A stretch of 64,000 nt of DNA from Orbus sasakiae (lineage in GTDB: Bacteria; Pseudomonadota; Gammaproteobacteria; Enterobacterales; Orbaceae). Positions within the stretch are counted from its first letter, which is position 1; every line of letters begins with the position of its first letter. The notes below the pieces were generated by a model. That model was not told where the DNA came from. It did no database searches and worked only from the letters and a program-made list of their open reading frames with translations. This document shows, one piece after another, positions 17,431 to 26,100 of the stretch. The position numbers and the translations under genes were made by a program. The stretch is from contig NZ_BAABHY010000001.1 of the NCBI RefSeq assembly GCF_039542345.1, positions 496,001 through 560,000 on the forward strand. The letters are read 5' to 3'.

Positions 17431-18885
17431 TTGATATCTGGCATTTATGCGCGTTTATCACATCTCAAGCGTGTCGTTAAATCCATAGTATTGATCTTAC
17501 CCTGTTTAGTGTGGAGTGATTTCACCATTGGCGCGTTGTCAGCCCAAACCGCTCATACAATACAAGGAAGGCGTCCTTACATTGAAATAAATGGTGAAAC
17601 ATTGACCGACTTGAGTCGTTTTTTGAGTATTAAAATTGGTGATAATACCTATATCAGTGATGCTTCAGGCAATATGAAAAAGGTCAATAGTGATGGAACA
17701 CTGACTGTAATACCTGCAGGTACGGCTATCAGTCTCGCGTCTGTCGCTGCTCAATTTGATAGCGTTACGACTATTGTTCCCGCTGATATGGGGTCATACA
17801 ATTTGAGTAGTATTGTCCCGGACGATGTGTTTAAGGATGATGATGAGGATAATACATTTACACTTATTGGCAATGTCGTGGGTGAATGGAAAGATAAAAA
17901 CGGTATGTCAATTGGTAGTGAATTAACGGCAATACCAAATGACTGCTTAGCGCCTTACACATTAACGTTTACGACTAAAGATTCCCTGTCACTTAGTACA
18001 CAGTATGGTGACCCTCACACAACGGCTTATGATAATACGAGCGCTATATTTACGATAGTCCCCGTCAGTCAAGCGGGTATTTGCTTCGCGAAACCGGATA
18101 TGACCTATTCAACGGGTCAATATGCGGGGCCATCAAATATATGGGACACCAGTAACGGATTTAAATTACAGTCCATTATTCCCTCTTCTTACAGCAGTAA
18201 CTTCCCAACAACAGGTGCCAATAATCTGTATTTTGATTTAGATATTGCGGGTGTGTCAAGTGTATTAGATTGGCCGTCAGTCACAGTAGGAACGGCGCCA
18301 AATGCAATTACCGCTACGATGACAAATATCAGCGCAACCAGTGTGCGGGTTACTTTAACAGGACCCATGGCGAGTTCAAGTAGCTCAGGGGCAACGGCTG
18401 ATGCACCACCAGCATTACCTGCCCGTTTTGAACTGGTTGGTTACAGTGGCTCAACGGCCGTCGTTAAATATGGATTCGTATTACAAAAGTGGTTTGTCAA
18501 TAGAGGCTTTAATTGGCAAGCAGCAATCGGTACGAATAGCCAGACGACATGGTGTGCAGGATTAAATGGCAGTCATTATGCCATTGTTAAGGTTAAAGAT
18601 TTAACAAATGCTTCAGGTCATTTTGAATATAATAATAACGCAACCATTCCTAGTGCAACACCTGCTTCACCTGGTAACTATTACCAACGTCGTATTGGAG
18701 GAGGGCTATTCTCTGAATGGGGATCGATGATCAATTACGGTGGTTCATCTTTCTACAGTTTTTATTATTGGACAAGTGAAGCAGAAGAGAGCGGTGCTTT
18801 CCAATTTAGTGTTATGTCAACGGATGGCGAAGTATTTGCTGATAGCCCTTATGGTTCCCTCATGGGGATATGTGCTCAACCATGA
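17431..18885 (+). CDS. Secreted adhesin-like surface protein, probably phase-variable (frame currently separated from its ATG)
   Basis: The frame is open from 17206 to the stop at 18885. 17431 marks a TTG without a visible ribosome site, so the true start is probably the ATG at 17186, reached only when the repeat number changes. From the TTG, residues 1-41 look like a long signal peptide: basic RLSHLKRVVK, hydrophobic SIVLILPCLVW, and a small-residue end SAQTA. The rest is rich in Thr, Ser, Gly and Asn and appears beta-structured. The C-terminal about 130 residues (WCAGLNGSHYAIV ... YYWTSEAEESGAFQFSV ... GICAQP) have the Trp-Cys start, YWTS core and terminal Cys seen in C-type-lectin-like tips of invasin/intimin-type adhesins. 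No beta-barrel, LPXTG or type V translocator is present. Adhesin function is inferred. Confidence 0.7.
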   Translation: MISGIYARLSHLKRVVKSIVLILPCLVWSDFTIGALSAQTAHTIQGRRPYIEINGETLTDLSRFLSIKIGDNTYISDASGNMKKVNSDGTLTVIPAGTAISLASVAAQFDSVTTIVPADMGSYNLSSIVPDDVFKDDDEDNTFTLIGNVVGEWKDKNGMSIGSELTAIPNDCLAPYTLTFTTKDSLSLSTQYGDPHTTAYDNTSAIFTIVPVSQAGICFAKPDMTYSTGQYAGPSNIWDTSNGFKLQSIIPSSYSSNFPTTGANNLYFDLDIAGVSSVLDWPSVTVGTAPNAITATMTNISATSVRVTLTGPMASSSSSGATADAPPALPARFELVGYSGSTAVVKYGFVLQKWFVNRGFNWQAAIGTNSQTTWCAGLNGSHYAIVKVKDLTNASGHFEYNNNATIPSATPASPGNYYQRRIGGGLFSEWGSMINYGGSSFYSFYYWTSEAEESGAFQFSVMSTDGEVFADSPYGSLMGICAQP

Positions 18886-18972
18886 TGATTTAATACTCAT
18901 CATAGATAAAATTCTTACAAAAGCAGCACAATAGGTGAGTTAATCCAGCTTTTGCTGCAAAGCGACAAAAGC

Positions 18973-19004
18973 CCGCCGTCAATGCTGTTAAGCATTGCTG
19001 GCGG
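18973..19004. other. GC-rich hairpin between the adhesin and the next gene
   Basis: CAATGCT / AGCATTG (7 bp, loop GTTA), extended by CCGCC / GGCGG after a two-base internal mismatch. There is no T run on the plus strand, but TTTT follows on the minus strand. It lies 30 bp before the start of the downstream gene. Function unknown. Confidence 0.6.
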
Positions 19005-19035
19005 CAAAATCCAAACCAATAGGAAAGACAGTTTC

Positions 19036-19590
19036 ATGGATATTGAACAAAAATTGATATTAAGCCAACAGCCAATTATTTTCTTTACTGAAGGGTCATT
19101 TTTAAAGGTCTACAATCACTCATTTTATGTTATTAGCCAATTACTGGGGTTTAAGCTCAAACCAATCATTAAACACATCAAAAAAATTGACCAAATTATT
19201 ATCTATGGTGGTTTTCCGGCTAATGCCATCTATCAACGTTACCCGCAAGCCAAGCCCATATCCCATGGTTACCAACTAAAAGGGCATTATGATTTAAGGG
19301 GATATGCTCATTGGTATCAACAACAATCCCAAATCATCCAACATCGTGATGAGCATTTGCAACAAAAGCCATCAATGCCGATTGATAATCATTTCATTGT
19401 TCAACCTTTAATGCCTGTTTTTAATCACGAAAGGCAAAGTGATGAAACAACATTATGCCATGATAGACTTCATCAACCTTTAACCAAGCAACAACTGTTA
19501 TTTTTATCTTCATGGCATATTGATAAATACTCACATAACATCAATAATCAATTTATTCAGTCGCTAAAAAAACATTTTAAGTTTGTTTAG
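19036..19590 (+). CDS. Small protein resembling MutS mismatch-recognition domain I
   Basis: About 184 aa. The first 90 residues follow the MutS domain I pattern: a helix, then IIFFTEGSFLKVYNHSFYVI (compare LLFYRMGDFYELF in MutS), SQLLGFKLK, then YGGFPANAIYQRY (compare the AGIPYHAVENYL region). The Phe of the MutS F-x-E mismatch-contact motif has a counterpart, but the Glu is replaced by Lys. There is no clamp or ATPase part, so it cannot be a repair MutS. The second half is His- and Gln-rich without known motifs. The start at 19036 has aggaaag upstream; an earlier in-frame ATG at 18952 runs through the hairpin. Stand-alone MutS-I-like proteins are known as accessories of some diversity-generating retroelements, but no reverse transcriptase is in this window. 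The family assignment is by eye. Confidence 0.5.
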   Translation: MDIEQKLILSQQPIIFFTEGSFLKVYNHSFYVISQLLGFKLKPIIKHIKKIDQIIIYGGFPANAIYQRYPQAKPISHGYQLKGHYDLRGYAHWYQQQSQIIQHRDEHLQQKPSMPIDNHFIVQPLMPVFNHERQSDETTLCHDRLHQPLTKQQLLFLSSWHIDKYSHNINNQFIQSLKKHFKFV

Positions 19591-19846
19591 TGTTGAGGAA
19601 ATACAGTTGTTATCGTTAATATCAATCGTGATGGTTATCGATTGCAGATGGGAATATGAACATGTTTATTTCGTATTATACGATGAAAGCAACCACATTT
19701 GATGATTAGATTAAACGCATCGTATCGCAAATGTTGTCGTATTCACCTTGAAAGAGAGACCACCATCAAAATACTCTGCTTAATATTAGGCGTTATTCAT
19801 AAATCTGTATATAATTAGCGGCAATTTTAGTGAATTGTGATACCCA

Positions 19847-21949
19847 ATGAATAAATTATTTGCTAGTAGTCCTCGTGGACTTGAAGAATTACTTAAAAAA
19901 GAGTTACAAGATATCGGTGCATCAGAGTGCCAAGTGACACAAGGTGGTGTCTATTTTGAGGCCGATGAAGCAACGCTTTATCGCTCTTTATTATGGTCAA
20001 GACTTGCGTCACGCATTTTTCTACCTATCGTCGAATTTGATATCTACAGTGATTTAGATCTTTACAGCTGCGCGGTTAATGTCGATTGGACGTCAATTTT
20101 CAATGTTGATGCAACATTTATGATTCATTTTGTTGGTACTAACGACTTTATCCGCAATAGCCAATATGGTGCGTTAAAAGTCAAAGATGCAATCGTTGAC
20201 AACTTTAATCGTAAAGTAAATGAACGCCCTAATGTCACAAAAGACAACCCCAATATTCGAATTCATGCTTTTTTAGACAAAAACCGCGTTATTCTATCAC
20301 TCGATCTTACTGGCGAGAGCCTTCATCAACGTGGTTATCGTGAAAAAACCGGTGAAGCACCATTAAAAGAAAACTTGGCTGCTGCAATTATTCTTCGTTC
20401 TGGCTGGTATCATGATGAGGTATTAGTGGATCCAATGTGTGGGTCTGGTACATTATTAATTGAAGCGGCTATGATGGCTGCCAATATTGCACCGGGCTTA
20501 AAACGTAAAAATTGGGGCTTTTTATCCTGGCTTGGCTTTAATGCTACGTTGTGGAACACCGTGCTTTTTGAAGCAAGGGAGCAGGTAAAATCAATTACGA
20601 CGCCTTTTGTCGGGTATGATAATGATGCGAACGTGATCAAAAAAGCCAAGCAAAATGCGAATAAAGCGGGCGTCGGTGAGTTAATTCACTTTAACATACA
20701 AGATGTCACCCATTTGACCAACCCCTATCCAGAAAGAACCGGCACCCTTTTAAGTAACCCACCTTATGGCGAGCGTTTAGAGAGTGAGCCTGCATTAATT
20801 GCGTTACACACTACATTAGGTCAACGTATTAAACACTATTTTGGTGGTTGGACAGTGTCATTATTCAGTGCTGCGCCACAACTCCTTGATTGCCTACAAT
20901 TACGTGCAGAACGTCAGTTTAAAGCTAAAAATGGTCCACTAGATTGTGTACAAAAAAATTATGTGATTGCAAAACGAGAAAGTCATGCGACGATAGAAGC
21001 ATCATTACCCGCCGCTGATTTTGCCAATCGATTACGCAAAAATGAACAAAAATTGGTAAAGTGGGCTAAACAAGAATCAATTGAATGTTACCGTTTGTAT
21101 GATGCAGATTTGCCCGAATATAACGTTGCAATTGACCGTTACAAAGATAAAGTTGTTGTACAAGAGTATGCTCCGCCTAAAACGATCGATCCAAACAAAG
21201 CTAAACAGCGCCTGTTTGATATTATCAATGCAACAATGTCGGTACTTGGTTTAACGGCTAATCAACTTATTTTGAAAACCCGTGAACGCCAAAAAGGTAA
21301 AAAGCAGTACCAAACATTAGCACAAAAGCAAGATTACTTCTTGGTCAAAGAATACAATGCACAATTCTGGGTTAACTTAACCGATTACCTAGATACCGGG
21401 CTATTTTTAGATCACCGTATCGCCCGTAAAATGATTGGCCAAATGACTAAAAACCAAGATTTTCTTAATTTGTTCTCATATACTGGCAGTGCTACCGTCT
21501 ATGCTGGACTGGGTGGCGCAAAATCAACCACGACGGTGGATATGTCACGTACTTATTTAGAGTGGGCGGATCGTAATCTCAAGCAAAATGGTTTATCTGG
21601 GAAACAACACCGCTTAATTCAGGCCGATTGCTTAGTTTACTTGCGCGAAAGTGATGAACAATTTGATGTCATTTTTATTGATCCGCCTACATTTTCGAAC
21701 TCGAAACGCATGAGCGATACCTTTGATGTACAGCGCGATCATTTGGATTTAATGCAAAACCTAAAACGTCTATTACGGCCAAATGGCGTCATCATGTTTT
21801 CCAATAATAAACGCGGTTTTAAGCTTGATTATGATGGATTAAAACAACTCGGTTTAACGGCTAAAGATATTAGTGAGCAGACGATATCGTTAGATTTTAA
21901 ACGTAATAAACACATCCATTGCTGTTTTTTAGTAAAACACAGTTCTTAA
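19847..21949 (+). CDS. rlmL: RlmKL, bifunctional 23S rRNA methyltransferase
   Basis: 700 aa. An N-terminal THUMP RNA-binding region (to about 160) is followed by the RlmL methyltransferase with its SAM site (VDPMCGSGTLLIEAAMMAAN) and catalytic SNPPYGERL (about 303-311). The RlmK methyltransferase follows from about residue 430, with FLNLFSYTGSATVYAG and FIDPPTFSNSKRM (about 609-621). It makes m2G2445 and m7G2069 in 23S rRNA. The fused form is typical of gammaproteobacteria, and the length agrees with E. coli (702 aa). Two hairpins after the stop end the transcript. Confidence 0.95.
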   Translation: MNKLFASSPRGLEELLKKELQDIGASECQVTQGGVYFEADEATLYRSLLWSRLASRIFLPIVEFDIYSDLDLYSCAVNVDWTSIFNVDATFMIHFVGTNDFIRNSQYGALKVKDAIVDNFNRKVNERPNVTKDNPNIRIHAFLDKNRVILSLDLTGESLHQRGYREKTGEAPLKENLAAAIILRSGWYHDEVLVDPMCGSGTLLIEAAMMAANIAPGLKRKNWGFLSWLGFNATLWNTVLFEAREQVKSITTPFVGYDNDANVIKKAKQNANKAGVGELIHFNIQDVTHLTNPYPERTGTLLSNPPYGERLESEPALIALHTTLGQRIKHYFGGWTVSLFSAAPQLLDCLQLRAERQFKAKNGPLDCVQKNYVIAKRESHATIEASLPAADFANRLRKNEQKLVKWAKQESIECYRLYDADLPEYNVAIDRYKDKVVVQEYAPPKTIDPNKAKQRLFDIINATMSVLGLTANQLILKTRERQKGKKQYQTLAQKQDYFLVKEYNAQFWVNLTDYLDTGLFLDHRIARKMIGQMTKNQDFLNLFSYTGSATVYAGLGGAKSTTTVDMSRTYLEWADRNLKQNGLSGKQHRLIQADCLVYLRESDEQFDVIFIDPPTFSNSKRMSDTFDVQRDHLDLMQNLKRLLRPNGVIMFSNNKRGFKLDYDGLKQLGLTAKDISEQTISLDFKRNKHIHCCFLVKHSS

Positions 21950-21962
21950 TAAAATACCATAT

Positions 21963-22013
21963 ACCGGTTTAAATAACCGGTTTTAATGCCTGATTTCATC
22001 AGGCATTTTTTAT
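21963..22013 (+). terminator. Double hairpin terminator after rlmKL
   Basis: The first stem, ACCGGTT/AACCGGT, ends in TTTT. It is followed at once by ATGCCTGAT/ATCAGGCAT with six T residues. The second is a strong rho-independent terminator. Confidence 0.85.
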
Positions 22014-22341
22014 TTATTCAAAACAAATATTCTGCATGGTAACTTTGTTAAGTATCAGACGTTATAAACACAGTGAAACTATGATTAAGTCAGAGTCGGT
22101 AAAGTATATTTTTGTTTAATACTGCTTATAATAGTTTTCTAATCGTACCTAAGAATCAAAATACAATATGTTACAAACCTTTTAGCAATATCACATATTC
22201 AATTTCGTTATATTAACGTCATACAACATAGAATTAACCTATTATGTATTGATTTTATTAAGTTAAATATATTTTTATTCAAATTAATAATACAAGTTAT
22301 ATCATTTTTAGTGTATGGTCATTATTTGAATTCACCCACGC

Positions 22342-22386
22342 TTTTTACACTATAATTATAGGTTATGACAATAATTTAACGAAAAT
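22342..22386 (+). repeat. Dispersed 45-bp element, copy A
   Basis: 45 bp that recur almost exactly at 51732-51776 and 51967-52011, with one T/C difference. It is centred on the perfect palindrome CTATAATTATAG and ends in ACGAAAAT. In this copy the downstream hairpins of the other two copies are missing. It lies in the 815-bp gene-free stretch between rlmKL and the aga regulator. It could be an operator, a promoter (TTTACA-17-GACAAT is possible) or a mobile intergenic repeat. Confidence 0.85.
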
Positions 22387-22415
22387 AGCCTCTTAATAAT
22401 CCTATATTGACTCAT

Positions 22416-22455
22416 CATGCCATCAACTTCATGGATGTTGACGTCATGCTTTTTT
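22416..22455 (+). terminator. Imperfect hairpin with T run downstream of element A
   Basis: CATG-C-C-ATCAAC pairs with GTTGA-C-G-T-CATG with two mismatches and is followed by CTTTTTT. It starts 30 bp after the 45-bp element. It could end a short transcript that begins inside that element. It is not near the end of any recognised gene. Confidence 0.4.
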
Positions 22456-22483
22456 CATCAGTAAATTCTTCAATTACACAATT

Positions 22484-22499
22484 TGTGATTTTGATCACG
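22484..22499 (+). promoter_or_regulatory. CRP-cAMP binding site upstream of the aga cluster
   Basis: TGTGA-TTTTGA-TCACG matches the CRP consensus TGTGA-N6-TCACA at all but the last base. It lies 265 bp before the regulator gene and fits catabolite activation of a secondary amino-sugar pathway. Confidence 0.7.
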
Positions 22500-22628
22500 T
22501 CGCACAATGAAATCCCGTTTACTATGCGGGTTTTAAACGCCTTATCATTTTTGTTTCAGGTCGTAATCTAATTGACTGAATATATTCAGCATTTTTTTTA
22601 TTTTTAACGTTTACATGCTTTCGTTCGC

Positions 22629-22644
22629 TTTCGTTTTGTTTCTT
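22629..22644 (+). promoter_or_regulatory. AgaR-type operator
   Basis: TTTCGTTTTGTTTCTT agrees with the core of the known gammaproteobacterial AgaR motif (TTTCRTTTYRWTTYY). A partial second copy, GCTTTCGTTCGC, starts at 22617. The position, 120 bp before agaR, suggests autoregulation and control of the downstream operon. Confidence 0.55.
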
Positions 22645-22764
22645 AATGAAAGGTTTTTTGTGCTTTTTTAGCGGAAAGCAACTTTGTGACTCACTTATCA
22701 TTTTCGATTGATAGCCTATGTTTAAATCTAATAAGGAAATGAAAGCACACTAAGTGAGAGTCTT

Positions 22765-23547
22765 ATGCATGATGAAACGATTAATACCATTCAGCGCCGT
22801 GAAAAGATCATTCATTTGCTCGACACAGAAAATACCGTGTCGGTAAATAAACTCAGTAAATTATTTCATGTTTCAACGGTCACCATCCGTAATGATCTGC
22901 GCCATTTAGAAGAAAAGGGCTGCATACTCCGTTCTTATGGCGGTGCGATGCTCAACAAAGCCTTTGCGTTTGATCGGCCATTGCTTGATAAAAGCCGTAT
23001 TAACTTTAGTTTAAAAAACAAAATTGCACAAAAAGCAGCAGAGCTGGTGGAGGATGGCGATCGGATTATTTTAGATTCCGGTTCAACCACGGCAGCAATG
23101 GTGCCATATTTGCGTGATAAGCAAAATCTTATTGTACTCACCAACGCACTCAATATTGCCTACGACTTGGCAACCCACACTGACATTGAAGTCATTATTG
23201 CCGGGGGAAATGTCAGAAAAAACGCGTATTCAATCTTTGGCCCGACCGTTGAACAGCAACTTAAAATGTACCATTTTAATAAACTCTTTTTAGGCGTAGA
23301 TGGCTTTGATTTACAAGCCGGTATCACGACGCCAAACTTTTCTGAGGCGGCGGTTAACAAAGTCATGTGCGAAGTATCAGGGCAAATTATTGCCATTACG
23401 GATTCAACAAAGTTTGGTCGCAAAAGTTTTTGTATGATTGAAAAAGTCACTCATATCCAAACCGTCGTGACCGATTTCAATATTCCCAACAACTATTTAA
23501 CACAATTACATGCGCTCGGGGTCAATGTCGTGATTGCTGATAATTAA
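22765..23547 (+). CDS. agaR: AgaR-like DeoR-family repressor of the aga operon
   Basis: 260 aa. An N-terminal DeoR helix-turn-helix (QRREKIIHLLDTENTVSVNK, VSTVTIRNDLRHLEEKG) is followed by the DeoR sensor domain (ILDSGSTTAAMV; FLGVDGFDLQAGITTPNFSEA; ITDSTKFGRKSF). Residues agree closely with E. coli AgaR throughout the sensor domain. It probably senses a phosphorylated amino sugar or tagatose phosphate. The gene opens a ten-gene run in one direction. CRP- and AgaR-like sites lie upstream. Confidence 0.85.
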   Translation: MHDETINTIQRREKIIHLLDTENTVSVNKLSKLFHVSTVTIRNDLRHLEEKGCILRSYGGAMLNKAFAFDRPLLDKSRINFSLKNKIAQKAAELVEDGDRIILDSGSTTAAMVPYLRDKQNLIVLTNALNIAYDLATHTDIEVIIAGGNVRKNAYSIFGPTVEQQLKMYHFNKLFLGVDGFDLQAGITTPNFSEAAVNKVMCEVSGQIIAITDSTKFGRKSFCMIEKVTHIQTVVTDFNIPNNYLTQLHALGVNVVIADN

Positions 23548-23603
23548 TGACCCTAAGCATCCACACTTAACCAAACGATTTTTTATTAAATAGGATAGAC
23601 GCT

Positions 23604-24770
23604 ATGCATCAATATTTAAATTATTCCCAAGATTGGTTAGCTCAACATCAGGCGCAGCATACGGCGAAAGAGATTTGCCAACAACCGAAAATTTGGCGCA
23701 ATGTTTGGCAGTTAATTGAGCAGCAGCACTCGGCATTGCACGCATTTTTATCTCCTTTACTCGATGATACCGATTTAGAGATTATTTTAACCGGTGCCGG
23801 CTCATCGGCATTTGGTGGCGTTGCGCTTGCACCTTGGCTAAGGCAAACGACGCAACACAATGTGCATGCTTATGGTTCAACTGAAATCGTGACAGATCCA
23901 TTGCAATACCTACGCCCAGGCAAGAAAACCCTTCTCGTGTCGTTTGCGCGATCAGGCAATAGTCCTGAAAGTGTCGCAGCAGTCAAATTGGCGGATCAAC
24001 TCATCCCTAATTGTTATCACTTATTTTTGACCTGTAATCCAAGCAGTGCTTTAACCCAATATGCGGCAAGTGCTAAGCAACCGCAGCGCATTTTTGAGTT
24101 AGTCATGCCAGAAGGAAGTCATGATGTGAGCTTTGCGATGACATCAAGCATTAGTAGCATGATGCTTGCTGCATTGTTGTTGCTCGGTAATTTTAAACAA
24201 CACGATGCGAAACAGGCCGTGATGGAAATTGCCGACATCTGTGAGGAAAAATTAGTGGCATGGCAAACCATCACCAAACAATTAGCCCGTTCACCGTGTC
24301 AGCGTGTGGTGTATGTCGGTAGTAGCTGTTTTATGGGCATCGCTCAAGAATCTGCTTTAAAAATCCTCGAGCTTACGGCGGGTAAATTGGCTACGCGTTT
24401 TGATTCAACACTCGGTTTACGTCATGGTCCTAAATTTATGGTGAATGCCGACACCCTTATGATCTGCTTTTTATCCAATGATGCTTATATCCGCCAATAT
24501 GATAACGACTTATTTAATGAATTGACTCATGACAATATCGCAAGTCATGTGCTTGCCTTAAGTGGTCAAGCAAGTCAAAACCCGCATATCTTAAGCGTAG
24601 ACAGCGCGTTAGCCGATTGTTGGTTGATGTTCCCATACTTGCTATTTGCGCAGATGTTAGCGTTTGAAACCTCGTTGAGTTGCGGTTTAACACCGGATAA
24701 TCCATGCCCAACCGGTGAAGTTAATCGCGTTGTCAAAGGCGTTAATATTTACCCTTTTAATCCGGCATAA
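23604..24770 (+). CDS. agaS: AgaS, SIS-domain galactosamine-6-phosphate deaminase/isomerase
   Basis: 388 aa with two SIS (sugar isomerase) domains. The first has ILTGAGSSAFGGVALAPWL and SFARSGNSPESVAAV. The second has VYVGSSCFMGIAQESALKIL, ELTAGKLATRFDSTLGLRHG and PKFMVNADTLMICFLSND. AgaS family members convert galactosamine-6-phosphate to tagatose-6-phosphate with release of ammonia. The neighbouring PTS, deacetylase and tagatose-bisphosphate aldolase genes support this role. Spacing to agaR is 56 bp, with aaatagga before the ATG. Confidence 0.9.
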   Translation: MHQYLNYSQDWLAQHQAQHTAKEICQQPKIWRNVWQLIEQQHSALHAFLSPLLDDTDLEIILTGAGSSAFGGVALAPWLRQTTQHNVHAYGSTEIVTDPLQYLRPGKKTLLVSFARSGNSPESVAAVKLADQLIPNCYHLFLTCNPSSALTQYAASAKQPQRIFELVMPEGSHDVSFAMTSSISSMMLAALLLLGNFKQHDAKQAVMEIADICEEKLVAWQTITKQLARSPCQRVVYVGSSCFMGIAQESALKILELTAGKLATRFDSTLGLRHGPKFMVNADTLMICFLSNDAYIRQYDNDLFNELTHDNIASHVLALSGQASQNPHILSVDSALADCWLMFPYLLFAQMLAFETSLSCGLTPDNPCPTGEVNRVVKGVNIYPFNPA

Positions 24771-24816
24771 ATCGCTGAATTGACATTCAGACACAATACA
24801 AAAGGATGCAATAACT

Positions 24817-25305
24817 ATGAGTACTCCCAATATTCTTATGACGCGTATTGATAACCGTTTAGTGCATGGCCAAGTGGGTGTCACTTGGGTTAATGCCTTA
24901 GGTGCAAATTTACTGCTCGTTGCCAACGACAGTGCGGCGCAAGATCCTGTACAACAAAACTTAATGGATATGGTCATTACTGATGGCATTGAAAATCGCT
25001 ATTTCACCTTACAAAAAACCATCGACATCATTGGTAAAGCAGCCAGTCGTCAAAAAATTTTTATTGTCTGCAAAACACCCCAAGACGTGTTAACGCTAGT
25101 AAAAGGTGGTGTACCCATCAAATTTGTTAATGTGGGGAATATGCATTTTTCCGAAGGTAAAACGCAGATCCATAAAACCGTTTCAGTTGATGACGATGAT
25201 ATTGCAACGTTTAAACAACTTGAACAGTTAGGGGTAACGTGTGAAGTACGCCGTGTGCCCGATGAAGCCGGTGAAAAAATCTCAGATTTACTTAATCGCC
25301 TATAA
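24817..25305 (+). CDS. agaB: PTS EIIB, mannose class, probably N-acetylgalactosamine/galactosamine specific
   Basis: 162 aa, complete EIIB of the mannose/sorbose family. The phosphorylation site is His17 in TRIDNRLVHGQVGVTW, and KFVNVGNMHFSEGKTQ is also conserved. It takes phosphate from EIIA (27.0 kb) and passes it to sugar bound by EIIC/EIID. It is followed by EIIC after 12 bp. The specificity is inferred from the aga context; agaB and agaV homologues cannot be separated by eye. Confidence 0.88.
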   Translation: MSTPNILMTRIDNRLVHGQVGVTWVNALGANLLLVANDSAAQDPVQQNLMDMVITDGIENRYFTLQKTIDIIGKAASRQKIFIVCKTPQDVLTLVKGGVPIKFVNVGNMHFSEGKTQIHKTVSVDDDDIATFKQLEQLGVTCEVRRVPDEAGEKISDLLNRL

Positions 25306-25317
25306 GGGGAACAGACT

Positions 25318-26100
25318 ATGTTAATCGATGCTTTGTTAATTGCCTTGCTTGCCGGTATTGCTGGCGTGGATTTGTTTGATGGCTTAACCCATTTACATCG
25401 GCCCGTTGTCATTGGGCCATTGGTGGGCTTAATTTTAGGTGATGTGACGACCGGTTTATATGTCGGTGGCGCATTAGAATTAGTTTGGATGGGGATGGTG
25501 CCTTTAGCTGGGGCGCAGCCACCCAACGTGGTAATTGGTGGGGTGATTGGTACGACCTTTGCGATTTTAACCCAAGCGGATCCTAAAGTCGCCATTGGTA
25601 TTGCCGTCCCCTTTGCGATAGCTGTGCAGGGCTGCATTACCATTTTATTTACAGTGTATTCACCGATGATGCATAAATGTGACCGTTTTGTTGAACAACT
25701 GAATTTTAAAGGTATTGAGTGGGTAAACTATTTAGGCATGATCATCTTGTTTTGTTTTTATTTTATTGTCGCTTTTTTACCGATCTATTTCGGCGCAGAC
25801 GCGGCCACGGCATTAGTTCAAAAATCACCCCAATGGTTACTTGATGGTTTAAGTGTTGCTGGAGGCATGATGCCAGCAATTGGTTTTGCCATGCTGATGA
25901 AAATCATGATGAAAAAGACCTACATTGCCTATTTTATTCTGGGTTTTCTTGGTGTGACATTCCTCAATTTACCAATATTAGCTATTGCACTTGGCGCATT
26001 AGCCATTGCGATGATCGATTTCTTTAATTATAGCCGCGACAACCGTGATAGTCATAAGCCGGCCAATTCAAGTTCTGTGGAGGTGGAAGATGGCATTTAA
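25318..26100 (+). CDS. agaC: PTS EIIC, mannose class membrane channel
   Basis: 260 aa with about 7-8 hydrophobic segments. The conserved EIIC mannose-family stretch GVDLFDGLTHLHRPVVIGPL and GGALELVWMGMVPLAGAQPP lie in the N-terminal third. With EIID it forms the sugar-translocating unit. The end overlaps the EIID start by 11 bases, which indicates translational coupling. Confidence 0.9.
   Translation: MLIDALLIALLAGIAGVDLFDGLTHLHRPVVIGPLVGLILGDVTTGLYVGGALELVWMGMVPLAGAQPPNVVIGGVIGTTFAILTQADPKVAIGIAVPFAIAVQGCITILFTVYSPMMHKCDRFVEQLNFKGIEWVNYLGMIILFCFYFIVAFLPIYFGADAATALVQKSPQWLLDGLSVAGGMMPAIGFAMLMKIMMKKTYIAYFILGFLGVTFLNLPILAIALGALAIAMIDFFNYSRDNRDSHKPANSSSVEVEDGI

Noticed and set aside
17431..19590. 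Full diversity-generating retroelement
   Set aside because: There is a lectin-like protein end and a MutS-like small protein, but no reverse transcriptase and no template repeat similar to the adhesin 3' end anywhere in the window.
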